A stretch of 51,244 bases of DNA from Thermoanaerobacter sp. A7A (GCF_000445185.1 NZ_AVAF01000010.1:1-51244), one strand, 5' to 3'; positions 32,475 to 41,883 are shown, numbered from the stretch's first letter. Translations and numbers: made by a program. The notes: generated from the sequence alone by a model not told the origin.

Positions 32475-32717
32475 ATGTTTTTATCAGTAATTATTGCGGT
32501 TATTATGATATTTGGTGCTATGTGGACAATTGTAACTGAAGATTTATTTAAAGCTATTGTTATATTTGCAATAGTATCCCTTTCTTCTTCTATAATGTTT
32601 TTACTTATGCAGGCGCCAGATGTTGCTATAACGGAAGCGGCTATAGGCTCGGGCATAACTACTGGGCTATTTATTTTCACATACAAAAAAGTGGAGGAGG
32701 AAAAAGATGAAAGATGA
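32475..32717 (+). CDS. mbxD: Mbx/Mbs complex subunit D (MbhD-like, DUF4040)
   Basis: This 80-residue protein corresponds to a piece of the MrpA C-terminal region. It has two to three membrane helices with the conserved MQAPDVAITEAAIGSG. AAGGTGAG precedes ATG 32475. The frame is open from an ATG at 32448 inside mbxC, which has no ribosome binding site. It overlaps the next gene by 11 bases. Confidence 0.85.
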   Translation: MFLSVIIAVIMIFGAMWTIVTEDLFKAIVIFAIVSLSSSIMFLLMQAPDVAITEAAIGSGITTGLFIFTYKKVEEEKDER

Positions 32718-33447
32718 AACATCTGTATTAGTAAATATTATTGCTTTTTTAATTCTCTTTGTGATAGGAATTTATATATATAGTGTAGCTATTGATACAG
32801 GAGCAGGAATAAAAATAACGGATAATATAACTCCTACCATGAGGGTGGCCGATAAATATCTAAACAAGAACGTGTTAGATGATAATAGCACATATCAATG
32901 GGGAGGTACAGCTGAAGATACAGCTGCTAATATTGTAACTTCGGTTGTTGTTGATTATAGATTATTTGATACAACTCTTGAGGTAATAGTTTTATTTATT
33001 ACAATATTAGGTTTTGGCTTTGTTATTCCTAAAGACAAGAGAAAGATAATTAAACCTACTACTATACTTAACAGGTGGGCGCCAATTCTGATGCTGCTTA
33101 TGCTTATGATAGGGGGATACACATTTATTAATGGACACTTATCTCCTGGAGGGGGTTTCCCGGCAGGTGCTATTATATCGACGGCTATTTTGACGGGTGT
33201 TTTGACTGGAAGGAGAACAATAAGTCAAAAATCCCTTAAAATAATAGAGGCAATAACAGGTATATCAATATTTTCCATCGGAATCATAAGTTATTTTCTA
33301 ACTGGTAGCTTCTTTCAGAATTTTATATTAAATGACAAGATAGGAGATCTATTTTCAGGTGGATTGATACCTATATTTTATGGTCTTATAGCATTTAAAG
33401 TTGCTGCTGAGCTTTCAAATATCTATTTTGAATTTTATGAGGAGTGA
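32707..33447 (+). CDS. mbxF: Mbx/Mbs complex subunit F (MbhE and MnhB-like domains fused)
   Basis: This 246-residue membrane protein joins an MbhE-like N-terminal part (residues about 1-110, with TAANIVTSVVVDYRLFDTTLEV) to an MnhB-like part (about 118-246, with NGHLSPGGGFPAGAIIST). In the Mbh hydrogenase clusters these are separate genes E and F; the fused form matches the mbx arrangement. GGAGGA precedes the ATG. Confidence 0.85.
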   Translation: MKDETSVLVNIIAFLILFVIGIYIYSVAIDTGAGIKITDNITPTMRVADKYLNKNVLDDNSTYQWGGTAEDTAANIVTSVVVDYRLFDTTLEVIVLFITILGFGFVIPKDKRKIIKPTTILNRWAPILMLLMLMIGGYTFINGHLSPGGGFPAGAIISTAILTGVLTGRRTISQKSLKIIEAITGISIFSIGIISYFLTGSFFQNFILNDKIGDLFSGGLIPIFYGLIAFKVAAELSNIYFEFYEE

Positions 33448-33451
33448 TGTT

Positions 33452-33814
33452 ATGACGCAAGTTTTTATACTGTCCTCCCTTTCTCTTATGTTTATAGGTC
33501 TATATGGAGTTTTGACGAGAAAAAATTTACTAAAAATAATTATAGCGCTAAATATTATAGAAACAGGTATCAACTTACTTTTGGTTTCCTTTGGATACAT
33601 TGATCATGGAATAACACCTATTTTAACTTCACAGGAGAGTATACTTAACCTAAATAAAATGGTAGATCCAGTTCCACAGGCGATTGTTCTTACATCAATA
33701 GTTATAGGCTTGGGAACAACTGCATTTGCTTTAGCATTGGCAATACGATACAAAATTACTCATAATTCTATTTCGATAAATGCATCTGAAGAGGAAGAGG
33801 GAAGAGGTATATGA
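33452..33814 (+). CDS. mbxG: Mbx/Mbs complex subunit G, MnhC/NuoK-like
   Basis: This 120-residue protein has three membrane helices and NuoK/MnhC features: GLYGVLTRKNLLKIIIALNIIETGINLLLV and DPVPQAIVLTSIVIGLGTTAFALAL. ATG 33452 follows GAGGAG; the open frame upstream to 33401 lies inside mbxF and is not used. Its end overlaps mbxH by four bases. Confidence 0.9.
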   Translation: MTQVFILSSLSLMFIGLYGVLTRKNLLKIIIALNIIETGINLLLVSFGYIDHGITPILTSQESILNLNKMVDPVPQAIVLTSIVIGLGTTAFALALAIRYKITHNSISINASEEEEGRGI

Positions 33815-35274
33815 ATAGCATAGTTTTTTTAGTTGTAATACCAATTATTGCGGCGTTTTTATCTTTATTTTTAGGCAAGGTGAATAAATTAATTGCATAT
33901 ATAGTTACAATTTTTAACTTATCTTTTTCTATAGTTGTCCTTGTAAGTGGGAAAATACCCTTTAATGTTGCAATTGGAGGTTGGAGGGCTCCATATGGAA
34001 TAAACTTTGTTGTTAGTGATATCACAATTTTCTTTTTACTACTTATTAATGTAGCAGCAGTTCTTTCACTGACAACAATAAAGGAACATATGGAGTACCA
34101 ATTCTATGCTTTCTATTTTATACTACTTGCTGCGACTAATGGTATGGTTTTGACAGGTGATATATTTAACTTTTATCTTTTTACAGAGCTTACTACCTTT
34201 GCAATTGGAGGACTTGTGGCGTACAAAAGAGATAGATTAGCTACAGGTGCATCACTAAAATATTTAATATTATCATCAACTGCATCTACTTTTAGCTTAG
34301 CAGCAATAGGCCTCATATACAAGACTTTAGGGACTCTTAATTTCGCAGACATAGCCAGCAAAATTTCTAATTTAAACAAAGCATCATTATCTTTAATTTT
34401 AATACTCTTTATTTCTAGTATGCTAGTTGAACTAAAGATTTTTCCATTTAACATTTGGGTTGTAAAGGCTTATGATGCTTCTATTCCAGCAGTAAATCTT
34501 TTTCTTCATGGGATGGTTAGTACTGCCGGTGTATATGGGGCAATAAGAATACTTCTTATGGTATTTTCAAAAAATAGTATAATGTTAAGTCAAAGTAGCA
34601 ACATAGCAAACATTTTAATATTGTTAGCTTTTATAACAGTAATAATAAGTGAAATTGGAGCTTTGACAGAAAAAAATTTAATTAAAGTTTTGGCGTTTTC
34701 CTCTATGGCACAACTTGGTATATTCCTGTTTGGAATAAGTTTAGGCAATTATGAAGCACTAAAAGGAGCATTTTATATAGTTATATCAAACTATTTTGCG
34801 AAATTTGTAATGTTTATTGTTGCAAAAAATTATTCTGTTATTGCAGGAAGCAGAAATTACGAGGACATGAAAGGATTAGGGAGAAAATATCCTGGACTCG
34901 CGATAGCTTTTACAATATCAGCTTTAAGTCTTATGGGAATGCCTTTTTTCGCAGGATTTTGGGGTAAACTTTCCATAGTTGGAAATGCACTTTTAATGGA
35001 CAAAATTGCCATTATAGGTGTAATAATAATACTGATTTCCTCTGTAATTGAAGGTGTTTATTATCTTAGAATATCTCATACATTTTTTAGTGATGGAAAT
35101 ATTCAAGACACTAAATTATCAAGGATTAATTGCGTGCTACCAATAATTTTAGCGGCGGTTATTTTGATTATAGGGATATATCCAAATTCAATTGAAAATA
35201 TAATATGGACGATGATAAATGAAATACAGAATACACCAGAAAAATATATACAAGTAATTTTGCCTTTAAAGTGA
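33811..35274 (+). CDS. mbxH: Mbx/Mbs complex subunit H, MnhD/NuoN-like ion-translocating subunit
   Basis: This 487-residue protein has about 14 membrane helices, as do the antiporter-like complex I subunits. Conserved blocks include TGDIFNFYLFTELTTFAIGGLVAYK with a helix-5 glutamate, ELKIFPFNIWVVKAYDASIPAVNLFLHGMVSTAGVYGAIR, and the lysine-containing LTEKNLIKVLAFSSMAQLG. It should move Na+ or H+ across the membrane. It is paired with a second, longer subunit H' directly downstream. Confidence 0.92.
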   Translation: MNSIVFLVVIPIIAAFLSLFLGKVNKLIAYIVTIFNLSFSIVVLVSGKIPFNVAIGGWRAPYGINFVVSDITIFFLLLINVAAVLSLTTIKEHMEYQFYAFYFILLAATNGMVLTGDIFNFYLFTELTTFAIGGLVAYKRDRLATGASLKYLILSSTASTFSLAAIGLIYKTLGTLNFADIASKISNLNKASLSLILILFISSMLVELKIFPFNIWVVKAYDASIPAVNLFLHGMVSTAGVYGAIRILLMVFSKNSIMLSQSSNIANILILLAFITVIISEIGALTEKNLIKVLAFSSMAQLGIFLFGISLGNYEALKGAFYIVISNYFAKFVMFIVAKNYSVIAGSRNYEDMKGLGRKYPGLAIAFTISALSLMGMPFFAGFWGKLSIVGNALLMDKIAIIGVIIILISSVIEGVYYLRISHTFFSDGNIQDTKLSRINCVLPIILAAVILIIGIYPNSIENIIWTMINEIQNTPEKYIQVILPLK

Positions 35275-35284
35275 GGGTGAGAAT

Positions 35285-37159
35285 ATGGTAGAAATTTTAC
35301 TGGTTCCTCTTATAACAGCATTTATATCGGATATTTTTATAAAAAACAAGCGGCTCGTATGGTTTCTTTTTCTGATTTCTAATGGCTATATATTATATAA
35401 ACTTTACTCATTGTATGGAAAGTGGGATTTAACTTATATATTAAACACTGATTACCAAATATTTGGTGCAAAACTAAGTTTAGGACTTTCAAATAATCCT
35501 TTAGGATGGTATTTTGCCTTTTTCTCGGCTGTTGTTACCTTAGTAATTGCTATATTTTCTATAGGATTTAATACAAACTCTAAAGGAAATGTAGCTCCTA
35601 TATGGATGCTAATTATATTTGCTAATCTTGGAATATTCTATGCAGCAGATTGGATAACATTTTTTATGATGTGGGAACTTATGGGATGGACATCTTTTTT
35701 CGCAATAACCAATGGAAATACTAAAGCATTAGATGGTGCAAAATATTACTTGGCTCTTTCTCTTCTTGGTGGGTCTTCCATGTTAATTGCAATATTACTG
35801 CTTGGTGCATATACTAAAACTTTTATTATTATTACTTCTGCTTATAGATTGATCCAGCTGTTTAATTTGGCAGAAGGTGTTTTTACAACAATATTACTTT
35901 TGTTTATTATGGCATTCTTCATAAAATCGGCAATATTTCCATTTTACATGTGGCCTTCAAAAGTATATGCTGTAGGTCCTGAAGATTACATTGCGTTTAT
36001 GTCTTCAGTAATGATAAAATATGGCATTTATCCTATGGCAATATTCATAGTTCCTGTAATTGGAAATTTACAACTTCCTAAGATATTTAATGCAGGTAAT
36101 TGGATGCAATATTTTATTGGTTATCTTGGAGCGCTTAGTGCTGTTGTAGGGACTTTACTTGCTATGTTTCAGACTGATATGAAAAAATTATTTGCGTATT
36201 CCTCTGTGGCAAACATGGGATATATACTTTTAGGTTTCGCATCTATGAGTATAGTAGGTTTTGAAGGTTCGCTTTTCCATGTTGTTAATCATATTGTTTT
36301 AAAAGCTGCGATATTTTTATCTCTTGCTGCTGTAGTGTATAGGACGGGTGAGAGTGAGATGCACAAATTAGGTGGACTTGTATATAAAATGCCTATTACT
36401 TTTTTGACATTTCTTTTTGGAATAATAGCAGCAGCAGGAATACCACCGCTTAATGGCTTTGGCTCAAAGTGGATGATAATACAAGCGCTTATGGAGAAGA
36501 AGATGGTTGTTCTTGTAATATCCATGGTATTTGCATCAACCGGAGCGTTTATGTATTTATTTAGGGCACTTGTTTCTATATTTTTAGGACAACTTCCCGA
36601 AAGATATAAGGATGTAAAAGAGGTACCATATACAATGTCAATACCCATGATTATAATGATGGGCTTGATGCTTCTAATTGGTGTGGTACCAGGGGTTGTG
36701 ATGAAACCATTAACTATTGCACTGGATGCATTAGGGTATAAAGTTGATATCGCTACTTGGACTACTCTTAGTTCGTCTTTTAAAAATGCGACGATAGATT
36801 TAAAAATAGTATTTTACATGTTTGCTATGGGTATTGTAGTTGCAGCTTTGATGTATTTGTTTGGAAACAAATCCGAAACTATACCACAGCATGATAATTA
36901 CACAGCAGGAGAGAACCCAATAGAATGGGGAGTTGATGCAGACAAGTTTAACTATTCTTATTCATTTTACCAACCATTTAAGGAGATGTTTGACCCGCTT
37001 TTTGAAAGAATTTCAATAGATAGATTTTTTTCAAGTATAGGTAAAAATTTTGAATATATAAGCCCAACCATTCAAGGGCTATATAAAAGAGGAGAAGGAG
37101 CAGTGTTGCTTTTTAGCATTGGTGTTCTCTTATTTATACTAGGGGGTTGGATTTTATGA
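35285..37159 (+). CDS. mbxH': Mbx/Mbs complex subunit H', second antiporter-like (NuoL/HyfB-type) subunit
   Basis: This 624-residue protein has about 15-16 membrane helices. It carries MMWELMGWTSFFAI, IKSAIFPFYMWPSKVYAVGPEDYIAFMSSVMIKYG and FQTDMKKLFAYSSVANMGYILLG of the proton-conducting family. Presence of both H and H' sets the Mbx/Mbs layout apart from Mbh, which has one. GAGGGTGAG lies ahead of the ATG. The stop overlaps the mbxM start (ATGA). Confidence 0.9.
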   Translation: MVEILLVPLITAFISDIFIKNKRLVWFLFLISNGYILYKLYSLYGKWDLTYILNTDYQIFGAKLSLGLSNNPLGWYFAFFSAVVTLVIAIFSIGFNTNSKGNVAPIWMLIIFANLGIFYAADWITFFMMWELMGWTSFFAITNGNTKALDGAKYYLALSLLGGSSMLIAILLLGAYTKTFIIITSAYRLIQLFNLAEGVFTTILLLFIMAFFIKSAIFPFYMWPSKVYAVGPEDYIAFMSSVMIKYGIYPMAIFIVPVIGNLQLPKIFNAGNWMQYFIGYLGALSAVVGTLLAMFQTDMKKLFAYSSVANMGYILLGFASMSIVGFEGSLFHVVNHIVLKAAIFLSLAAVVYRTGESEMHKLGGLVYKMPITFLTFLFGIIAAAGIPPLNGFGSKWMIIQALMEKKMVVLVISMVFASTGAFMYLFRALVSIFLGQLPERYKDVKEVPYTMSIPMIIMMGLMLLIGVVPGVVMKPLTIALDALGYKVDIATWTTLSSSFKNATIDLKIVFYMFAMGIVVAALMYLFGNKSETIPQHDNYTAGENPIEWGVDADKFNYSYSFYQPFKEMFDPLFERISIDRFFSSIGKNFEYISPTIQGLYKRGEGAVLLFSIGVLLFILGGWIL

Positions 37160-38040
37160 TAGCAGCTATAAGAGTTTTTGGTTATAGCTTGTTTGCAATA
37201 TTTATTGGACTCTTATTTATGGGTATAGGGAGGAAGATTATTGCAAGAATTCAGCTGAGATTAGGTCCACCATTTTATCAGGCATTTTTAGATGTAGGAA
37301 AACTCTTTGCCAGAAAGTCCATAACACACAATTTTGTGATGGACCTTGGAATGATAATGTCGCTTGCGGGACTACTGTCAACTATGCTATTTGTTCCAGT
37401 AGCTGGACATATGGCTATAAAGACTAGTTCTAATCTAATTCTAATAATTTACCTCATGGCCATTGGACATCTTGGAATGGCGATGGCAGCTGCAGCCAGT
37501 GGAAATCCCAATGCAACAATTGGCGTATCTCGTGCACTTACAATGATGCTGGGATATGAAATTCCGTTTTTTACAGTAATGTTAGGATTAATAATTTTTA
37601 ATGGGACTTCTTCTCTTGAGCTTATTGCGCAAAGTCAGGCAGGTGGAATATTGAATTGGAATATGGTTAAATTTCCGCTTGGATTTTTAGCAGCTGAAAT
37701 TGCATTACAAGCGATAATGGGAGAAAAACCATTTGATGCAATGGTAGCACCTGCTGAGATAGCTTCAGGACCTATGGTGGAGCTTGGTGGTAAGTACCTG
37801 GGACTTGCATTTTTGACACATGCAGTTTCAATTTTTGTTGAAACAGGGATAATGGTAAATTTATTTATGGGCGGTGCTTCAAATGTATTTACTTTTGTAT
37901 TAAAACAATTTGAAATATATTTAATTACTATACTTATTGAGGCCGTATTCCCGAGATTTAGAATAGAGCAGGCAGTTAAATTTCTCTGGACTGTTCCCAT
38001 GAGCATTGCAGTTGTCCAGCTTGCGATAATATTATTGTAA
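37156..38040 (+). CDS. mbxM: Mbx/Mbs complex subunit M, NuoH-like
   Basis: This 294-residue protein has eight predicted membrane helices and links the membrane and peripheral arms, as NuoH does in complex I. Family marks are RIQLRLGPPFYQAFLDVGKLFARKS, GYEIPFFTVMLGL and the acidic loop GEKPFDAMVAPAEIASGPMVELGGKYLG. ATG 37156 lies nine bases behind AGGGGG. The TTG at 37147 touches that site and is rejected. Confidence 0.9.
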   Translation: MIAAIRVFGYSLFAIFIGLLFMGIGRKIIARIQLRLGPPFYQAFLDVGKLFARKSITHNFVMDLGMIMSLAGLLSTMLFVPVAGHMAIKTSSNLILIIYLMAIGHLGMAMAAAASGNPNATIGVSRALTMMLGYEIPFFTVMLGLIIFNGTSSLELIAQSQAGGILNWNMVKFPLGFLAAEIALQAIMGEKPFDAMVAPAEIASGPMVELGGKYLGLAFLTHAVSIFVETGIMVNLFMGGASNVFTFVLKQFEIYLITILIEAVFPRFRIEQAVKFLWTVPMSIAVVQLAIILL

Positions 38041-38063
38041 GATAATAGAAGGGGGCAATTTGA

Positions 38064-38660
38064 ATGGAAGATTTAAAGGCTAATGATAAAAGAAGCTATA
38101 TTGATAATTTGATAGATTTTTTTAGAAAAAGATCTATATGGATGCTTCATTACTGTACAGGTTGCGGAGCAGTGGAACTGCCGCCTTCAATGACATCCAG
38201 GTGGGATATTGAAAGATTTGGCATAGTGCCAATGGCGACGCCAAGACAGGCAGATGTCCTTTTAGTAACAGGATATGTTTCGTTGAAGACATTAAAGAGG
38301 ATTATAAAGATTTATGAACAAATGCCAGAACCCAAATGGGTTTTAGCATTTGGTTCGTGTACAGTAAATGGAGGAATTTACTGGGATTCTTATAACACCA
38401 TAACAAATCTTGCGGAATATATTCCTGTTGATATTACTGTATCGGGCTGTATGCCTAGGCCAGAAGCAGTTATAGATGCATTGCAAACGCTAATGGAAAT
38501 GATACAGTCTGGCGAGGGAGGAGCGTACAAAAAATACAAAGAAAACTATGAATACTATAAAAAGAACCAGGATAGAGTTTTAAGGAAAACAGCCCCAATA
38601 TTAGGAAGCAGCGAAACAGAGTCAATTTATCAAGAAAAGGAGGGGAATTATGAAACTTGA
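38064..38660 (+). CDS. mbxJ: Mbx/Mbs complex subunit J, NuoB-like iron-sulfur subunit
   Basis: This 198-residue protein corresponds to the small hydrogenase subunit and to NuoB. Four cysteines for the proximal 4Fe-4S cluster are present: Cys31 and Cys34 in YCTGCGAVELP, Cys99 in AFGSCTVNGG and Cys129 in VSGCMPRPEAV. The C-terminal tail is charged. It overlaps mbxK by 11 bases. Confidence 0.93.
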   Translation: MEDLKANDKRSYIDNLIDFFRKRSIWMLHYCTGCGAVELPPSMTSRWDIERFGIVPMATPRQADVLLVTGYVSLKTLKRIIKIYEQMPEPKWVLAFGSCTVNGGIYWDSYNTITNLAEYIPVDITVSGCMPRPEAVIDALQTLMEMIQSGEGGAYKKYKENYEYYKKNQDRVLRKTAPILGSSETESIYQEKEGNYET

Positions 38661-39126
38661 TAAAGAAAGCATAATAGAACTTTTAAATCAAAAAGGAGTA
38701 GAGGTTTTAGACCTTTATCCAAATCAAATAAGTGTAAATATTAAAAAAGATAACCTCTTAAACCATTTGGTATTTTTAAGGTCAATAGGTTTTGATCATC
38801 TATCATTTATAAATGCAGTTGATTTTATAGATGAAGGTGAATTTGAACTTGTTTATCATGTTTGGTCTTACACTCATAAAATTCATGTTTTAAACAAAGT
38901 AAGAATAAGCAGAAATAATCCTGTTATACCAACGATAGTAAATCTTTGGGAACAAGCGCAGTTTTATGAGCAAGAAATACACGAGTTTTTTGGGATAATT
39001 TTTGAGGGAAACAAAGATTTATCTCCTTTGTTCTTGGAAAATTGGGTAGATATACCGCCGCTTAGAAAAGATTTTGATACAAAAGAGTTTTCTGTAAGAT
39101 TGTTTGGTGCCGAGATAAGGAGGTGA
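38650..39126 (+). CDS. mbxK: Mbx/Mbs complex subunit K, NuoC-like
   Basis: This 158-residue protein matches the NuoC (30-kDa) family, with DHLSFINAVDFIDEGEFELVYHVWSY and the conserved WEQAQFYEQEIHEFFGIIFEGN, ending in PPLRKDF. AAGGAGGGG precedes the ATG inside mbxJ. It helps to hold the peripheral arm on the membrane part. Confidence 0.92.
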   Translation: MKLDKESIIELLNQKGVEVLDLYPNQISVNIKKDNLLNHLVFLRSIGFDHLSFINAVDFIDEGEFELVYHVWSYTHKIHVLNKVRISRNNPVIPTIVNLWEQAQFYEQEIHEFFGIIFEGNKDLSPLFLENWVDIPPLRKDFDTKEFSVRLFGAEIRR

Positions 39127-39129
39127 TAT

Positions 39130-40278
39130 ATGATGGATTCACCATCATATATGTTGAGCAAAATAGCTGAAAAAGACAATTTAACTGTATACGAGCTTTT
39201 TTTTGGTCCTAATCATCCAGGAATGCATGGTAATTTTGGCTATGTACTTGAAATGATAGGGACAGAAATAGTTAAAGTTAGACCCAATGCAGGACATTTG
39301 CATAGAGGATTTGAAAAATTAATGGAACAGAAGCTGTGGGTTCAAAATATAGCACTTGTTCCTAGAATATGTGTTGCTGATCCAGACCCCAATGAAGTAG
39401 CCTATTGTACAGCCATTGAAAAGATACTAAGGGTTGACATCCCAGATAGAGCAAAATTTTTAAGAACAATCACTCTTGAAATGAGCAGGCTGTCTTCTTT
39501 CTTAATGGGAATGGGTGCCCTTGCTGCAGCTGTAGGTCTATATACGGCTATGAACATTATGACCGCCGATAGGGACTTAATACTTGATTTATTCGAATGG
39601 TTAACAGGAGCAAGAGTATACCACATGTTTAGCATACCAGGAGGCGTTAGAAATGATTTGGCTGATGGTTTTGTAGAAAGACTATATAAAGTATTGGACC
39701 ATTTAGAAAAAAGGCTAATTGAATATGATAAATTACTGTTTGAAAATCCTATAATCCACAAAAGATTAAAAGGATTAGGTTATGTCTCTAAAGAAGATGC
39801 AGTAAAATATGGGCTTACTGGCCCGAATCTTAGAGCATCAGGTAACCCCTATGATGTAAGAGTTGATGATCCATATGCAGCTTACCCCTACCTTGACGTT
39901 AGAGTAATAACACAAGAAGGTGGAGATGCATTAACTAGGGCTATTCAAATAAGATTGGAGTTTGAAGAAACGATTAATCTTATAAGGCGGGCACTTAAGA
40001 CCATGCCAGAAGGAGAGATTAGACTAAATCTTGGAAATCTTTCGGCACTTAAAGTGCCAAAAGGAGAAGCATATGCAAAAGTTGAATCGTCAAAGGGAGA
40101 GTTTGGATATTATGTAGTGTCAGACGGCGGAATGAAGCCATACAGAGTTGCGGTTAGAGGTCCTTCTCTTCCTGCAGGATTACTGCTTGCGCAAAAACAT
40201 CTTCCCAAAATGAAAATAGATGATGTAGCTGCGTGGATGGCATCACTTGCAATTTGTCCGCCTGATATAGATAAATAG
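39130..40278 (+). CDS. mbxL: Mbx/Mbs complex subunit L, NuoD/hydrogenase-large-subunit-like, without NiFe cysteines
   Basis: This 382-residue protein belongs to the NuoD/NiFe-hydrogenase large-subunit superfamily (GPNHPGMHGN, GHLHRGFEKLMEQK). In true hydrogenases two CxxC motifs hold NiFe. Here the first reads Cys81-Val-Ala-Asp84 (RICVADPD) and the second Cys376-Pro-Pro-Asp379 next to the C terminus, so two of four ligands are aspartate. Hydrogenase activity is therefore unlikely, and an Mbs-type sulfur-related reduction is favoured. AGGAGGTGAT precedes the ATG; a second ATG follows at 39133. Confidence 0.92.
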   Translation: MMDSPSYMLSKIAEKDNLTVYELFFGPNHPGMHGNFGYVLEMIGTEIVKVRPNAGHLHRGFEKLMEQKLWVQNIALVPRICVADPDPNEVAYCTAIEKILRVDIPDRAKFLRTITLEMSRLSSFLMGMGALAAAVGLYTAMNIMTADRDLILDLFEWLTGARVYHMFSIPGGVRNDLADGFVERLYKVLDHLEKRLIEYDKLLFENPIIHKRLKGLGYVSKEDAVKYGLTGPNLRASGNPYDVRVDDPYAAYPYLDVRVITQEGGDALTRAIQIRLEFEETINLIRRALKTMPEGEIRLNLGNLSALKVPKGEAYAKVESSKGEFGYYVVSDGGMKPYRVAVRGPSLPAGLLLAQKHLPKMKIDDVAAWMASLAICPPDIDK

Positions 40279-40293
40279 GAGGGAAGTAACGAT

Positions 40294-40782
40294 ATGTCAC
40301 TGGGAGATAAGAGTGTATATTCCCCGCTTACTAATCTTAAAAATTTATTTAAAAAACCTATAACAGTAAAATATCCCAAAGAAATTTTGAAAGTGTTTCC
40401 AAAAGATGGCGTATCGCCTATTTATAGAGGGCTTCATACCAATGATTTAAACAAATGTATTGGATGTGGAATGTGCCAGAGAATATGTCCTTTCGATGCT
40501 ATAGAAATGAAAGTTATTGGCGAAAATGAGCAAGGCAGAGCTATTAAAAAACCAGTTGTTGATTATGGAAGGTGTAGTTTTTGTGGATTTTGCGTAGATG
40601 TTTGTCCAACTAACTCATTAAAGATGTCAAGACATTATATATACAAAGTAAAGACAGTAAAATCGATGAGTGCAAAGGAAGAGGTAGAGCATATAAAGCA
40701 AAAATTTAAGCTTATGCCGGATGAATCTTTGGGAGATGATATAGGGTATAATACTGGGAAAGCCAAGAAAATATTAGGATAA
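40294..40782 (+). CDS. mbxN: Mbx/Mbs complex subunit N, 2[4Fe-4S] ferredoxin-like (NuoI-like)
   Basis: This 162-residue protein carries two 4Fe-4S motifs: Cys55, 58, 61 and 65 (CIGCGMCQRICP) and Cys94, 97, 100 and 104 (CSFCGFCVDVCP). It relays electrons from reduced ferredoxin to the J cluster. It is the last of the 13 complex genes. The DUF1646 gene follows after 56 bases with no terminator. Confidence 0.93.
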   Translation: MSLGDKSVYSPLTNLKNLFKKPITVKYPKEILKVFPKDGVSPIYRGLHTNDLNKCIGCGMCQRICPFDAIEMKVIGENEQGRAIKKPVVDYGRCSFCGFCVDVCPTNSLKMSRHYIYKVKTVKSMSAKEEVEHIKQKFKLMPDESLGDDIGYNTGKAKKILG

Positions 40783-40838
40783 AAATTATTCATTGTGATT
40801 ATATTGATAAACATATGCAAAAGTAGGAGGTATAATAT

Positions 40839-41861
40839 ATGGTAACAGCATTAGTTGTAATTTTAGTACTTATTCTGTTATTGCCATTTGTGGTAAAGCA
40901 AGTAGAACACAATTTGGAATATTTTTTATTTACAATGGGAATTATATCTGTAATTGTGTCAAAACAATTTAGTGCAGAATTGTTTTTCCATATTTTCAAA
41001 AATCCACTCATTTACTATATTACTTTGGCAGTTTTGATTGCAGGGTTAATTTTTACATTGTTAAAAGAAAAATTGAAAATAGGTGTTGAAAAAGTTGCAG
41101 ATAAAATATCTTTGAGGCTTTTCGCATTCATTATAATCGTGGTACTTGGGCTCATGTCAAGCATTATTACAGCAATAATTGCCTCTTTGGTTTTGGTTGA
41201 AGTCGTAAACTACTTGCCTCTTACTAGAAAAAACAAAGTAAATTTGATTGTCATTGCTTGTTTCTCCATAGGCCTTGGTGCTGTTTTAACGCCTGTAGGA
41301 GAGCCACTGGCTACTATTGTTGTATCCAAGTTACATGCGGACTTCTTTTATCTTGCACGATTAATAGGTATTGATATAATAATTGCAATTTTAGCTCTTG
41401 GATTAATAGGAACATTTTTTGCAAAAAGAGAAAGTGGGATAGGTGAGCCTACAGAAGATGTTGAGGCAGATGAGAATATAAAAGAAGTATTCATTAGAGC
41501 TTTTAAAGTATTCGTCTTTATTTTTGCATTAGAGCTACTTGGAACAGGTTTTAAGCCTATAATTGATTTATATATTGTTAAAATGAAAAGTGAGCTTTTA
41601 TACTGGGTAAATACAATTTCCGCAATTGTTGATAATGCTACGCTAGCAGCAGCAGAAATTTCTCCATCAATGACGCCGGAACAGATAAGAGCTATTTTAA
41701 TGGGAATGCTTATTAGTGGAGGGATGTTAATTCCAGGTAATATTCCAAACATCATTTCAGCGGGAAAATTAAAAATAAAAAGTACAGAATGGGCACGAAC
41801 TGCTGTTCCTCTAGGTGCAATACTTTTGATAGTGTATTATATTGTATTGTTTGTGATCTAA
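40839..41861 (+). CDS. DUF1646 family membrane protein, probable cation transporter
   Basis: This 340-residue protein has about ten membrane helices. Family-like stretches are IGLGAVLTPVGEPLATIVVSKL near residue 145 and AEISPSMTPEQIRAILMGMLISGGMLIPGNIPNIISAGKLKI near 275, which recall sodium/proton antiporters of the NhaD type. AGGAGG precedes the ATG. It follows the Mbx genes in the same direction, so it may share their sodium-linked control. Transported ion and direction are unproven. Confidence 0.75.
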   Translation: MVTALVVILVLILLLPFVVKQVEHNLEYFLFTMGIISVIVSKQFSAELFFHIFKNPLIYYITLAVLIAGLIFTLLKEKLKIGVEKVADKISLRLFAFIIIVVLGLMSSIITAIIASLVLVEVVNYLPLTRKNKVNLIVIACFSIGLGAVLTPVGEPLATIVVSKLHADFFYLARLIGIDIIIAILALGLIGTFFAKRESGIGEPTEDVEADENIKEVFIRAFKVFVFIFALELLGTGFKPIIDLYIVKMKSELLYWVNTISAIVDNATLAAAEISPSMTPEQIRAILMGMLISGGMLIPGNIPNIISAGKLKIKSTEWARTAVPLGAILLIVYYIVLFVI

Positions 41862-41883
41862 ATAAATTCAAGTAGGAGTATAC

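Noticed and set aside
39130-40278. Calling MbxL a functional NiFe hydrogenase
   Set aside because: Both CxxC motifs are CxxD, so the NiFe ligands are incomplete. The gene order also matches Mbx and not Mbh or Ech.
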